A stretch of DNA of 64,000 bases, from assembly GCA_013368445.1 (NCBI GenBank), contig JAACJO010000016.1, positions 682,001 through 746,000 on the forward strand, written 5' to 3'. The DNA comes from Leucocoprinus leucothites. Taxonomy: Eukaryota > Basidiomycota > Agaricomycetes > Agaricales > Agaricaceae. Below are positions 19,380 to 31,800 of this stretch, piece after piece. Made by a program: the position numbers and the translations under genes. A model generated the notes under the pieces. That model was not told the DNA's origin and did no database searches. It was given only the letters and a program-made list of their open reading frames with translations. Each line of letters begins with the position of its first letter. The stretch's first letter is position 1.

Positions 19380-21795
19380 TCAACAGCTACGGCCATAGTG
19401 TTTATGGTTTCGAAGCTTTCTTCCCCCCTTTCCTTTCCCTCCCTTGGTACCAGACTTACTCGCTTCCTCGACAGGGTGTCTATCATTGTGGCTTACCTCC
19501 TTCACAGGAGGGGAGGTCACTTCAATTTCCTCAGTAAGGTCACTGTCATCATCAAGGGGTGGTGGTGAGTATGGTTTCAGTTGGGTTTCCAGCTGAGGTA
19601 CTGCCATGGTGCATTCCTGAGACTCTACATTGACTGGTGGTGGACTAATCTGTGGTCTCTTTTTCAGCTTGGGAGGAAGCGTTACCTCAACTTGTTCCTT
19701 GTCATCACTGGGAAGTCGCCTTGGCCTTGGCCTAGGCTTTGATTTCGAGGGAGCTGGTTTGCTTCTGGGTGGCAGTGTCAGCTTCAGCTTCAGTGGAGGG
19801 GTTGGTTCGTGTTCCTCAGGCTCCTCATTGTTGTGTGCTGGGTTTGGTTTCATCCTCTTTGCAGGTAGTTCTTCAATGCCTTCGTCGAGTCTGTGTTTCA
19901 TCCCTATAATAATGTCAGTACATGATTGCATATGATAGCATACCGTACCTTTTCTACCTTTTGCCCTACCTGATACTCAGTTTTGAGGGCAATCGGCTTC
20001 AGTTTCCTCGTTGGTGGATGTGCCTGGGATAATGTCAGTATATGACCATACTTAGGAACCAGTCATACCATTGCTGTCACTCGGGGTGACTTGTTTCTGG
20101 GCTTGTGGACTTGGAGAGGGTGTATTCCAGGTATATGGAGGCAACAGGATGTCTGGAGGGGTACCAGTTTGATACCACATCCCAGTGTCCTTCTCACCTT
20201 CCTTGTTCACTTGCTCATTGTCTGAACTGTGTAGTTCATCTGCACCCTCCCTGACCCGAGCTTCATTTGCTTCTAATTGTTGGCGCCATCGCATTGCATA
20301 GACATGATCCAGGAGACTGCTTCTTTCAGCATCTAACGTATCATTTGCTGGAGTAGCAGGAGCATAGCTTTTGCAGTTGAGAGAGGGAACCTTCCTTGAG
20401 TATAAGAGTGTCAGTATATGAGAGCGTCAGTTAATGCAGCCGAAGAAAACATGAAACTCACTTGTTCCACCATGCGATTGTGTCTCTGACCCAGGGGTCA
20501 TCTTCGTCCTCAAATATTGCGAGGATCAAGTCATAAAATCTGACATAGTTGAATGTACCATCATGGGTGTCCCATTGAGTCGCTGATGAGATGGTATGGC
20601 GAGCAAGACATGTTACATAGGCAAGTGTTTGTGGTGTGACAGAAGTCAAATTGTTGAGTTCAGCCTTTGACTTCTTTGCTGCCCTACATTCACCTGTTCC
20701 AGCAGATGAATTACCAGTCATAACAATGCGATAGCACTGCATAAAGGGCGTAATTAGCTGGTGAAGGCTTTCTTTGAAGGTTGGACTTACTGCGACTTGA
20801 AAGTGACTGTGCATGAAGCCTTCATCCCAGTTTGCTGGATTGTAGTATATGGTCTCATCAAAACACATGTTAGGTAAATTAACATAGGTGAGCTTTTTCT
20901 TTCCATTCTTAACATTGTGAACGTATTTTCTGAACCTGGACCATGCTCTTGAGTGACGAGAATATAAGACAAAAAACAGCCTTATGAGTCTCATACTCCC
21001 CTTGGGTCATCATAAGCCCTCATGCCCAAAACAGAATCATCCCTTAATGCGAGAAGCCAGGTGCATTGGAGATTGTTGAGCCTGCATTGTGCCTTGTCAT
21101 CGTCCTCAAGGCTAGGAAAAACAGGAGTATTGCAGTCGAGATTGAGGAACTTGTAGTGCAACTCTTCAGTTCAGAGATGTCCTTGCTGCAAATAGTGTCA
21201 GCCCATGCTCCCATCTAATAAAGTTCAGTATATACAGCTTTTTCATAATAGCAAAGCATACCCAAGTGACAAAAATGCTAAATTTGTCGGGCTCTGACCA
21301 GAACTCGGTGAGGGTGCTGGGTAGATTAGGGATAATATCACAAAGGGCCCCAAAGTCGGCTCGATCCTTCTCAGTGTAGCTGAAAAAAGTCAGATGCATG
21401 CATATATGCGCAGAACACAACACTTACTTGTCCTGATTTTCCTTGTCTATGCCAGAGTAAAGCATCCTGGCGATGTTGCAAAACAGGTTGATCCCAGGAT
21501 AGATCCAGTGAGCAGCACACCAATATGGCTTGAGGATGTTGTCGTTCCTGTGGAAAAATCAGTCAAAGTACTGGCTAGAGGTTCAGGATACATACGCAAT
21601 GCCACCTTTACCCTTTCTTGCAGCATATGCAGTTAGCTCAATATAAAGCTTCTGAGCATAGCTTAGAGCCTGAGGCTGTTGAGCATTCGAGGCCGCAGAC
21701 TTGGAACAGGTACGCCGTTCATAGCATTCGCATCGTGGCGAATGGGAGCAGGAGCAGGAATGAGAGCAAGAACAACGTCAAGAGCGCGGTGCCAT
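19380..21795 (-). pseudogene. DUF6698-like protein gene (decayed)
   Basis: Multi-exon minus-strand gene. The likely start is ATG 21795 (MAPRS), with an in-frame TGA at 21778-21780, then exons reading SYAQKLYIELTAYAARKGKG, NDNILKPYWCAAHWIYPGIN (about 21545-21437), YTEKDRADFGALCDIIPNLP (21380-21260), CTWLLALRDDSVLGMRAYDD (about 21070-21010), the core exon 20458-20994 (FDETIYYNPANWDEGFMHSH ... DDPWVRDTIAWWN) and a Pro/Lys-rich C-terminus (19380-20294). The core resembles DUF6698, a family abundant in Agaricomycete genomes and of unknown function; that assignment is from memory of the pattern and needs a profile search. The stop at codon 6 sits where a CGA to TGA change would produce it, like other lesions in this region. 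It lies next to Copia and opposite in orientation to the Plavaka gene. Confidence 0.55.
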
Positions 21796-23565
21796 GGTGG
21801 TAGGAGATAAAGAAGTCATGACAAAATTTCCTGACAGTAAGTGCACATGATGGCATCAGGTGATCATCAATGTTCGACGCTCAATGAGAGCAGGTACTGA
21901 GGACATTTAGTCTCTCAGTGATCAAGAGAATGAGGACTATAAATCACTCATTAAAGTGAGGACAATATGTCTCTCAGTTGCAAAGTCTGCGCATGATGAG
22001 AGGAAACAGAGGAAACAGTACAGGTACGGGTTTTTTGCAGTGGCAAGATAACAGTGGTTCAGCAGAGATAGTCGGCGGTGCTGCATGCCATGGCTCGAGG
22101 AGACCAAGGCAGACAACCATCCAACACTGTATACAGACATGCTAATGTAAAATTCGTCCCCAAAGAAGGATCTTTTTGGCATGATAGGTTATCGAAAAAG
22201 GTGGAAGAGGCAAGGGGGAATGTGAATGTAAGTGAGAAAAGACCACCATATCCTCCTCTACTTCCTCATATCCGTGTATGGGAACCTAAGTAAAATGTCA
22301 GTAAAAAGAACCAGTGAACACGGCGAACGAGAATATATACCTGAAACAAACACTCTTCCCTTCAGGTCTCGTCTCCCTCAACAACTTATGAGCACTCCAG
22401 ATATGTCGATGAAGGGCATGTTTAGCAGATTCAGCAGCAGAGAGTGGTAAATTGTGACTGTATCGCTCTTTGAGACATGTTGTGTGGTCAGAGGAGAAAA
22501 GGTCTGTTGTGGGTGGTGTAGTAGTAGGGATGCCTTTAGGTATATCATAGGGAATAGTGGGAGGTGTGGATGGCCTAAGAGATGTAGCTGCGCCTTTGAC
22601 AGAATAGTGCATTGTAGACAAGGGATTGGGGGTTTCGTTTGTAGTACATTAGCAGCTAAGGCCAGATAAATTGTTATCAGCACGTACGCGCTAATGGAAT
22701 GAAGAACAAATAATAGACTTACTTGGGAATAAGTGATCGGCTCAGTATGGAGTCCTGCTGTCATTCACTCATACTGCAAGCATGACACCTGCGGATTTGC
22801 ACACACGCTGTGCAAGCTCAGCTGCCGGATCGTTGGAGAAATCCTGGGTGGCAGCAGAAGGGGAAGCAGTATTGGAGATTGAAGCAGGGGCAGGCTGGGA
22901 GGGTTGTGCTGTATTATTTGTGGTGGCAGGCCGTTCTATAAACAACGACTTTTCGAGCACATTCTACGACACATCCATATCCATGTTGAGCATATTAGAA
23001 GCCATGTTGAGGTCGAGGTATCCCCCAGACTGCTTGAGCCTGGGACTATGCTGTTCCAACTCTGGCTTGTGTATGACTACCCCAGTAACACCAAGGCATA
23101 CCGAAAGCACTAAAGGAAGGAAGCAGGTAGTCAGCACTGGATCGGACGTAGTGGTTCTGGTGACAGAAGAGCAGAGCTCAGATCAGGTCAATTGTCACAG
23201 GAAGCCACATGATTGTGCCAAGCCCAGCCTTATGCTTCAAGTCCAATACCGACACCCATTGAGGAACCTGTTCAACATATCCTGGCAAAGTGATAGCCAT
23301 ATGATCTTCAACCTTGTTATTTGCAAGCTATACTCGAACTCGCTTATCAGTAGCCTTAACTCTCGAGAGAGACTCAAGGGAGATGGAGATGGGTGGATGA
23401 TGATGTGTAGGACTCACATGGATCGGGTATCGTATTCCAAGAGTTTCCGGACGCTGAAACAACTCAGTTGGCTCAGCCAGGTGCTGTTGTGCTAGCACGA
23501 AAGGTAACAAAGTCACCACTGAATCGGAAGAATCTAACAGAAATTGTGATTATAGGAGCTCAATA
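21796..23565. other. Degenerate region left of Copia
   Basis: Minus-strand stretches read like decayed exons (for example VTLLPFVLAQQHLAEPTELF at about 23495, PGYVEQVPQWVSVLDLKHKA at about 23280-23220, and an Ala/Ser/Pro-rich piece at 22769-22960) but are broken by stops and have no recognised domain. The plus-strand frame 22782-23495 is probably the shadow of these. Confidence 0.4.
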
Positions 23566-23570
23566 GTTCA

Positions 23571-23908
23571 TGTTGGGATCGCAAACACGCACCCGAGTCC
23601 TGGTCTCCATTCCCAGTATGTTTCATTACATTCTACTTGCTACTATCGCCGTATATTACCCCTGTCTCTTATTGTGCCATGATTGTATCCGAGACTTATT
23701 GTCTCTATTGTGTAGTCTAGTATTATATAAATAATGTACATAGACTGTAAGTCCTTCAGCTCTCCTTTGAGAGGCTGAAGTGAGTTCTCTTTCATCGTCA
23801 CCTTAATACTATACTAATCTTCTCCCTTAGTATATATTGTACTATTCTTACAGGTATTCATTACAGCTCTCCTTCAAGAGGCTGAATATATATTGTACTA
23901 TTCTTACA
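23571..23908 (+). repeat. Copia 5' LTR
   Basis: 338 bp, ends TTCTTACA; the following GGTTATGGGCCC is the likely primer-binding region by position. Confidence 0.9.
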
Positions 23909-23972
23909 GGTTATGGGCCCCGCCCCATTGCATTGCTAAAGAAATAGTGAAACTTATCTCTCGAAACCTACA

Positions 23973-25804
23973 ATGTCTATCATGAACATACTCCCATCAT
24001 CGGTTCTGAAGCTGGATGTATCTGGTGGTAACTGGGCAATATTTGCGCTGCATTTCCAGATGGAAATCCAGGGAAGGGAACTATGGGGCCACTTCAATGG
24101 TAGTACACCATGCCCTGTGCTCTCACCTCAGGTTGCTCAACCTGCCGGACTGTCGTCCACTGTCACTCCTTCTGTGCCATTTGCTCCTACTACTCCTACT
24201 CCTACGACTACCCCTGCTGCCTCTTCCACTATCTTATCTGCTTCCCAAACTTTGCCGATCACCCCTGCTACTCCTGCTAATGCCTCGACAACGGCACCAG
24301 CATCAGCACCTCCAGTAATCCCTCAGACCACCCCTGCCCAGCCATCAATCCCTATTGTCACCCTCGAGATGGTCGAGACTTGGAAGCAAAACGAGGGTAT
24401 TGCTCGTACTCTGCTTGGCCAACATCTCCCTGACTCAACCTTGATGGTTGTATCTGGGCATGCATTAGTTAAATCAATGTGGGAAGCCATAGTACAGGAA
24501 TATACATACAAGAGTGTCTTTTCACAGGCACGTCTTCGTCGCGAGTTTATGTCAATGTGATGCCCTGACAAGGGCAATGTTTGTGCATTCCTGAGTGAGA
24601 TTCGATCTCGTAAGGTCAAACTCGGAGCTATAGGTGGCGTCATCAATGACAATGATTACCGAAATGCAATTATACAGTCCTTACCTCGATGGCTTGCTTC
24701 ATATACCTCAAACCAGCTCTCTGCCGCCCGACTTCACAGTTTCCTGCAACATACCATAAATCCTGAAGTCTTGATCATCCTGATCAGTGATGAATGGGAT
24801 TGCACTTGCCCTGACCACTCCCGTGCTAATGGCAATAAATCTGATTGTGATGATGCATTGATGGTGACAGGTGGTAAGAGTGGGAATGGCGGCAGGAAGT
24901 TCAAGGGAAAGGGAAGAAAGAAGAGACCATGTTGGAATTGCAGTGGAGATCACTGGAAGAAAGAGTGTCCTAACCCAAAGAAGGTTGCTAGTGAGAAGAA
25001 GGATGAAGAGAGGAAGGGAAACCCACCCATGAAGAAGGGCACTAGTGCCAATGTTGTCATGGCCGAAGAGGGTGATTCCCCTGGTATAGAACCCATGATT
25101 GAGGGGGAGTCGTCAAGTGATTTTGACTTTGAGTCATTTTTTGAAGAAGTTGAAGCTGCTGAAAGTGAAGAGATCATCAGTGTCAGTGAGCCCACTCAAG
25201 CACAAGTCGAAGTTTTTGACTCGGGTGCATCAATTCACATCACCCCTTACCATGATCACTTTTCCACCTTCGAAACAATCCCGCCTCGACCATTGTGTGC
25301 TGCAAACAAGAATGCATTCAGCGCAATTGGTAAAGGGGAAGTCACCCTTGACTTACCTAACAGCACCACCTCATCTCAGCTCCATCTGAGTGAGGTACTC
25401 TACTCTCCCGAGGCTGGATATACCTTAGTTTCCATTGGACGGCTTGACGATGCCGGTTTCTCCACTACATTTGCCAATGGAAAGTGCATCATTCGAGATG
25501 CAGGTGGTGCTCGCATAGCCAAAATTCCTAGAAATGGAAAGGGGTTATACAAATTAGTAAGGGATGGTGAAGAGGTGAATATAGCAAGTGAACCACTCAC
25601 TTTGGATCTAATCCATCATCGCTTGGGCCACATTGCCCTGGGAGCAGCCCAGAAACTTGTTCGGGATGGTTTGATAACCGGGCTGACACTTGACAACAGC
25701 GGTGATACCAACTTCTTCTGCAAGTCATGTGCCTATGGCAAGGTGACTCAGCTACCGATCCTGAAGGCTCAAGATAGTGAGGGAGCGAAGGCTTTTGGTG
25801 AGGA
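23973..25804 (+). pseudogene. Copia Gag-Pol, 5' part (gag, protease, start of integrase)
   Basis: ATG 23973 starts a Gag-like protein with a long Pro/Thr/Ala-rich insert (about residues 55-125). An in-frame TGA at 24558-24560 falls where an Arg codon is expected (FMSM-stop-CPDKGNV). Downstream are a CCHC knuckle (CWNCSGDHWKKEC), protease motif FDSGASIHIT, and the GAG-pre-integrase box (HHRLGHIALGA ... CKSCAYGK). The frame runs accidentally on into the Gypsy-2 LTR for about 69 codons. Gypsy-2 insertion separates this from the rest of the integrase. Confidence 0.88.
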
Positions 25805-26501
25805 TGTTATAAACGTCAACCTGATTGACGCTCATTGTGACTTAATCATCCTAGATGCCGACACAGCCACCAGGACCGAGACTGCGGTTCTAGATTGGGA
25901 AGAATACGTTGGAAAGTTTGATGTGGAAGAAGAACGATTCGATGTCAATTGGGACGAATATAATTGGATGGACATTATCAAGAGGATCAGGAGGAATGGT
26001 TTTGCTGTTTGATTGTCATGGACTAACAGGACTGATTAACAGACAATGATGGTTTCATGGACATCGCGTTTGGATTTGAACTATTAGATATCTAACTATG
26101 ATAGCTGTTATATCAGCGGACAGATACGTATTTATCAGAATCGTGATAGTGATTTTCGGACTTGTAGTTGTAGTTTCATAGTTTGATATCATTTCGTCTA
26201 GTTAGTATTTAAGGACTTGTATTTGGAAGATTAAACGCAAGTTTAATCTTTCCTTTGTTTCCCGGACTACTTGTGTTTACTTGCTCTGCCTTGAATTCAC
26301 TTGTATCATTGTTGTTGTCTCGAACCTTGTGCTACCTTAGACTTACCTCAAGTCTTCTTGGCCTTCTCTTACTGAGCTTTCGAGAATACTCAAGCTTATT
26401 AATTGAAGTAGGTTAAAGACCAGTTAGCCGCTGTCTTACGTAACCCAATCACGTGTTGTGACACGTGATGTTACTAGGCGCTCTGACTGTAAATCTTAAC
26501 A
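25805..26501 (+). repeat. Gypsy-2 5' LTR
   Basis: 697 bp. TATTTAA at 26206; a perfect 10-bp stem (AAGATTAAAC / GTTTAATCTT) with a GCAA loop spans about 26227-26250. The first ~205 bp contain an open, protein-like frame (see the ORF at 32596-34095). Confidence 0.95.
26206..26250 (+). promoter_or_regulatory. Gypsy-2 promoter and self-priming block
   Basis: TATTTAA at 26206; AAGTTTAATCTT at 26239-26250, exactly 33 nt downstream, is the perfect 12-nt complement of the primer-binding site at 26504-26515. Same geometry as Gypsy-1 and Gypsy-3. Confidence 0.75.
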
Positions 26502-26503
26502 AT

Positions 26504-26515
26504 AAGATTAAACTT
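26504..26515 (+). other. Gypsy-2 primer-binding site (self-complementary type)
   Basis: AAGATTAAACTT, beginning 3 nt after the LTR end, complementary to 26239-26250. Confidence 0.75.
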
Positions 26516-26752
26516 CCTACTGTGCCGATTCCAGTAGTATCCCACAACAAACCCATTGCATTTGGTTCTCATTGCCTAGTTGCTGTGCCATCCGACATCT
26601 CTTACGAGCTAGTATTGCTTCACGCTACACTCGAAGAAATCCTTGGGCTAGTATTGCTTCGCGCTACACCCGAGAAGAACACTGAACCGATCTATAACCG
26701 GCAAGCCTCTGATTAGGAATCATGCCCGAGAGTTATACATCACCCCTGGCGC

Positions 26753-28860
26753 ATGCCAAAGAACCGACCTGATTCCTTGCGTACAAACTACGAAGGCAGC
26801 CAATCAGAAGAGTCCGACCACGAGAGTCTGACTAGTAGACTAATGTCATCCGAAGAACCCAAATCACCATCGTGGATCAGCGAGATCAACGATCAAACAG
26901 AAAACTACTCAGATTATGAATCTGACGAAAATCCAAAGTCATCAAACTCTATCGATTCTATTTTTAGAACTAATATCACCCCTGATACACAACAACGTAT
27001 AATCGAATTAATACTTGAACGACACCCATCAATTGTTGTTCGTGAATGTCCGATAGCTCATCTTCCAACAATTGTAGAAGAGCAAACCCCCCACACCTCG
27101 CAGCGTGCCTCTCTAAACAATTCCGAAGTCATTTTCAACCAGAAAGTGAACCCAAACAATCAACCGAATCCCGAGAGTCTCAAAACAATTCCCCAATTGA
27201 ATCCCGAGAGTCTCAAAACACTCTTTTCTCACAACAACTCCCCAACCTTCCAACCCCTCCAACAAAACCATCTTTACTCCCAGCCATCCAAAGACAAAGA
27301 AGCAGACACTATGAAGAAGAACACACAGCCAATCTCAACGAAACCTTTGCTAGACTTGAAAACTTCCACCAAACAGAACCCCCTACAATCCAAACCAGAC
27401 CAATTGAAACCCAAGAAATGCCTTCACAAGGATCTTCCACCGTTACCGCCCATTCACAATCAGAATCCGAAACCTCTTACAGATCACAAAGAGAAGGATC
27501 ACCAATGGAATCCAACGAACCTTATAGAGGATCTGAAACCTTGGCAGCAAATACATTTGGATATAGGGCAAACAACCCAGAATACAACGTCTATCAACCA
27601 ATGCAAAGTTCCAAAGGGAAAGGACTGCCTGGAAATCCAGACGGAGGAGGAGGTGGAGGAGGAGGAGGAGGTGGAGGAGGATTCTTTGGACAACCACAAC
27701 AACACAATCCACAAAACAACTACAGAGGAATTAAATATGACCTACCCAAAGAGTTCAACAGCACCGCTCAGGATTACCAAAAATGGAAAGAGCAACTTTC
27801 GCTCTACTTCTTGGCAAACCGTGATCAACTCCCATCTGATCACGACATCATCATCTGTGCACTCTACAACATGGGAGAAGGAGCAAGTTTCTGGCGAAGA
27901 GATTTCCTTACCCATCACATGCAAAACGGAGTACCTACCTTCGGTTCCGCCAAAGCATTTTGGCAAGCCCTGGATCAATCGTTCTTACCCTTCAACGAAA
28001 GCGAAAGCTTCCTCAGAAAGTGGCTCGCACTTAAACAATTGCAAAGACCTGTCGAAACCTATATCATGGAGTTCAGAATTCTGGCTAACCGAGCCAGAGT
28101 CAGAGAAACCCAACAACTCATCCATCAATTCCGAGAAGGTCTCGACCCAAGCATTGCAATCCGAGCTATTTTAAAACATCCAGGAAACAACTTGGAGGAA
28201 TGGTTCACGGCGGCACGTGCGGTGGAAGAAACTGAAAGAATGGAGGCAGACTATTATCAAAGACACCCCCAGATATACTCCCGAAGAAAGATGGCAAAAC
28301 CGAAAAGGCGTAATCATTACCAGAGTCAAGGCTACATCCCGCCCCAACCTAATAGAGACCCGAATGCGATGGACGTCGATGCTATGGAAGCATTACTTCA
28401 GAACTTTGCGATTTCTCAAGGCTACCAACAAAACGATGATTCATCGTCTGATGAAAGCGAAGACGATGATGAAGATCATCAAGAAAATGTTAAGCAGTCA
28501 ATCTTACAAGCGTTCGATACGATCCTTTCTTCCCGTCAAAAGGAAAACCTCAGAAAAGGAACGTGTTTCGAATGTGAGCAAACAGGACACTTTGCTCGAG
28601 ACTGTCCCAAACGTAAAGCACGCCTTTCAAAAATCCCACGAAACTCCCAGTCCAAGAATGCCAAACATAAGCGACCCGTATTGCCTAGGAAACCACGCGA
28701 TAATGACAAGAAGAACCAGAGACGCTTCCAAAGCATGCAACTTAACGAAATCGTCCAAAGCATCCCCAACGATGAAGAAGTTGTAAACGTCTACAACGAG
28801 CATGCAGATCAACCCGGATTTGTCCATCGAGAAATCCAGGATTTTGTCTCAGACGATTAG
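26753..28860 (+). pseudogene. gag: Gypsy-2 Gag (frame change in its 5' part)
   Basis: ATG 26753 starts a protein-like frame (acidic, with TQQRIIELILERHPSIVVRE) that looks natural to about 27110. The capsid frame proper, open from ATG 27046 to TAG 28858-28860, is offset by -1. It looks natural from about 27130 and contains a poly-Gly run (about 27643-27682), the Gag core (EQLSLYFLANRDQLP, GEGASFWRRDF, ETYIMEFRILANRARV) and a CCHC knuckle (CFECEQTGHFARDC). The switch lies in 27049-27130, near a run of six C. It may be a disabling indel or a second programmed shift. The 26753 frame stays open over the capsid part too (473 codons in all). Confidence 0.7.
28839..28860 (+). other. Gypsy-2 gag-pol -1 frameshift site
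   Basis: G GAT TTT in the gag frame (28839-28845), the GGAUUUU heptamer type known from some plant viruses, 13 nt before the gag TAG. The pol frame (-1) is open across the stop. Confidence 0.65.
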
Positions 28861-31800
28861 CATCCACGTCTAATTCGTCAAAACCCTCTACCGGACAGTG
28901 CACACCCTCTTATTTATCCTCTCGATCATCAACCCCAGATTCAAACAGACCTATTTATTTTTCGAATGGACTACAGAATGATAGTTACCCCAGACCAAAG
29001 CCCCCGACCAGACTCTCTTATTTAAATGAAGTTTCCCTTACCCCCATGCAATCCAACACTCTTTATCTTCCCCTCAAAGTGCACCTACCCGAGAGAATCG
29101 TGGATACTTTAGCACTCCTTGATTCAGGAGCAGGAACTAATCTTATCGACCAAGATCTCGCAAATGAATGGAAACTTCCAAGAAGAAAACTTCCAAAACC
29201 ACTCGCCATCAGGAATGGAGACAGATCAGTTGTAGAAAACACATCCATCACCAATTACATAGTAATCAAAACTACCGTTTACGGAAAACGAATCAAAACC
29301 AATATGATCATCGCAAACCTAGGACGACCACGAATAATCTATGGAATCCCATGGTTTTCAAAACACAACCCAGACGTAGATTGGACCAAGAAGACCCTTT
29401 CTTGGCGATCCTACCTTGAAAATCAAGAATTCACTACCTTATTAGATTCAGCATTTCCCGACACAATCGGACTGGATGAATTCAACCTGTCAGACAAAGA
29501 CTTCATCGAATTCAATGCCAAAACATCACACTCTCAGACATTCGCCCAACAACACGGAGAAAAGAAAGAAACCGATCCCACAAAAATCGTACCCAACTAT
29601 CTTCACGAATTCCTTGACCTCTTCAGCGAAAAGAAAAGCGAACGATTCCCACCATCTCGAACCTATGACCATAAAATCGAGATGAAACCATCTTTTCAAC
29701 CCAAAGCTTTTCCCTCATACAAGTTATCATATGGAGAGACCCTTGAACTCGACAAATTCTTAGAAGAAAATCTATGAAAGGGATACATTCGACCGTCGAA
29801 GTCACCAATGGCTTCTCCTTTCTTCTTTGTATCCAAGAAAAACGGATCTTTGAGACCATGTCAAGACTATCGATACCTCAATGAACACACCATCAAAAAT
29901 GCCTATCCAATCCCTAGTATCCAATCAATACTCGACCGACTTCAAGGATTGAAATATTTCACAGCACTCGACGTACGACTTGGATACAACAACATTCACA
30001 TTTTCGATGGAGATCAATGGAAAGGAGCTTTCCGTACACATAAAGGGTTATTTGAACCCACCGTTATGTTCTTCGGAATGTGCAATAGCCCAGCGACATT
30101 CCAAAACATGATGGACACCATCCTCGCTCCTCTCATTCATCAAAATAAGGTTATCGTATATATGGACGATGTGTTGATTCACGCAAAAACAAAACAGGAA
30201 CTACAAGAAACCACCCGCCAAGTATTCGATATTTTCCGAAAAAACGATCTCTATCTCAAAGCAGAGAAATGTGATTTCGAAAAAGAAAAATTGGCATACC
30301 TAGGATTCATAATTTCACCGGACGAAGTACGCATGGACCCAATAAAACTCAAAGGAATAGCGGATTGGCCAATACCCAAGAACCCACGAGATATTCGCAA
30401 ATTCATTGGTTTTTGCAACTTCTACCGGAAATTCATACGAAATTATGCCCACTATGCAGCCCCTCTCAACGCCCTCCTTCGCAAAAATCAACCATTTCAA
30501 TGGAATTCAGAAGCTCAATCATCTTTCGACACTCTCAAAAAGAAATTTCTACAAGAACCCATTCTTATAACCCCTGACCCGACCAAACCCTTTGAAATAC
30601 AAACCGACACCTCAAATCACGCATCAGGCACAGTTTTACTTCAAAAAGATTCGAATGGTATCATGCACCCATGTTTCTTCCACTCAAAAGGATTTTCCCC
30701 TACCGAAAAACGTTACCACACTTCCGAACAAGAATTCCTAGCAATCATCCGCGCACTGCAAGAATGGCGATACTACATTGATGGCTCACCACACGAAACC
30801 GTCATATGGACAGATCATGACAACATCATCCATTGGGCTAAACCATCAAAGTTATCCCGACGGACAATTCGATGGTCCGCCCTCATTAGTGCCCATAAAG
30901 TCAAGATCCGCCATATTGCCGGCATCAAAAATGTCGCGGCTAATGCACTCTCACGCCGACCTGACCACGTCACAGAGGAAGAAGAAAAACCGCAAGCGGC
31001 CATTCCTGCCCATATGTTTGATACATCATCTTTCCCAGCAATGGACGTTGATATCCTCGATCCGGAAATCGAAGAATCACTCCCAACGAAACCCGATGGC
31101 TCACCTCACATCGACGAAAAAGGACGTTTCACGCTCCCCGCCAACAACACATTCAAGAAGCGTTTACTCCAATGAGTACACGACGCCCCAGCAGCAGGAC
31201 ACCCTGGTACAACCGAAACCATACTCAAACTAGAAGAATACGTTACATGGCCTGGAATGAGAGCTTTCGTCAAGAACTATGTGAAAGGATGCCCCATCTG
31301 TCAACAACACAAGATCAACAGACGGCCTTTCAAGCCCCCACTCCAACCCATTAAAGGACCATGCTCTCTTCGACCGTTCGCACAAATAGCTATGGATCTC
31401 ATCACTGATCTTCCAGAAGTTGATGGATTCGACTCTATTTTGTCCGTAGTGGACCACGGACTCACAAAAGGGATAATTATAGTACCAACACGAAAAGAAG
31501 CCACTGCAGATCACATCTCTGATCTGTTAATTAAAAATGTCTTCTCGTGTTTTGGAACCCCAGATAAAATTATCTCAGATCGAGACCCTAGATTCATTGC
31601 TAAATCTGTCCAAGCTCTGTTCAAGAAGCTAGGAATAGAACACGCACGATCTACTGCATACCACCCTCAATCCGACAGTACCACCGAACGCTTCAACCAG
31701 GAAATCGAAATGTACCTTTCTGCTTACTACTCCAAGAACGCACTTGACTGGCCGAAGAAACTACCCCTTGTCGAATTCGCACACAACTCCAGAACCCATT

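Noticed and set aside
22782..23495. Plus-strand 237-codon frame left of Copia
   Set aside because: The minus strand reads more like decayed exons; the plus frame has no recognisable content.
24771..26012. A 413-codon frame joining Copia protease/integrase to 69 codons of the Gypsy-2 LTR
   Set aside because: The junction is the insertion site (TSD GAGGA); the fusion is accidental, although the LTR part is of interest in its own right.
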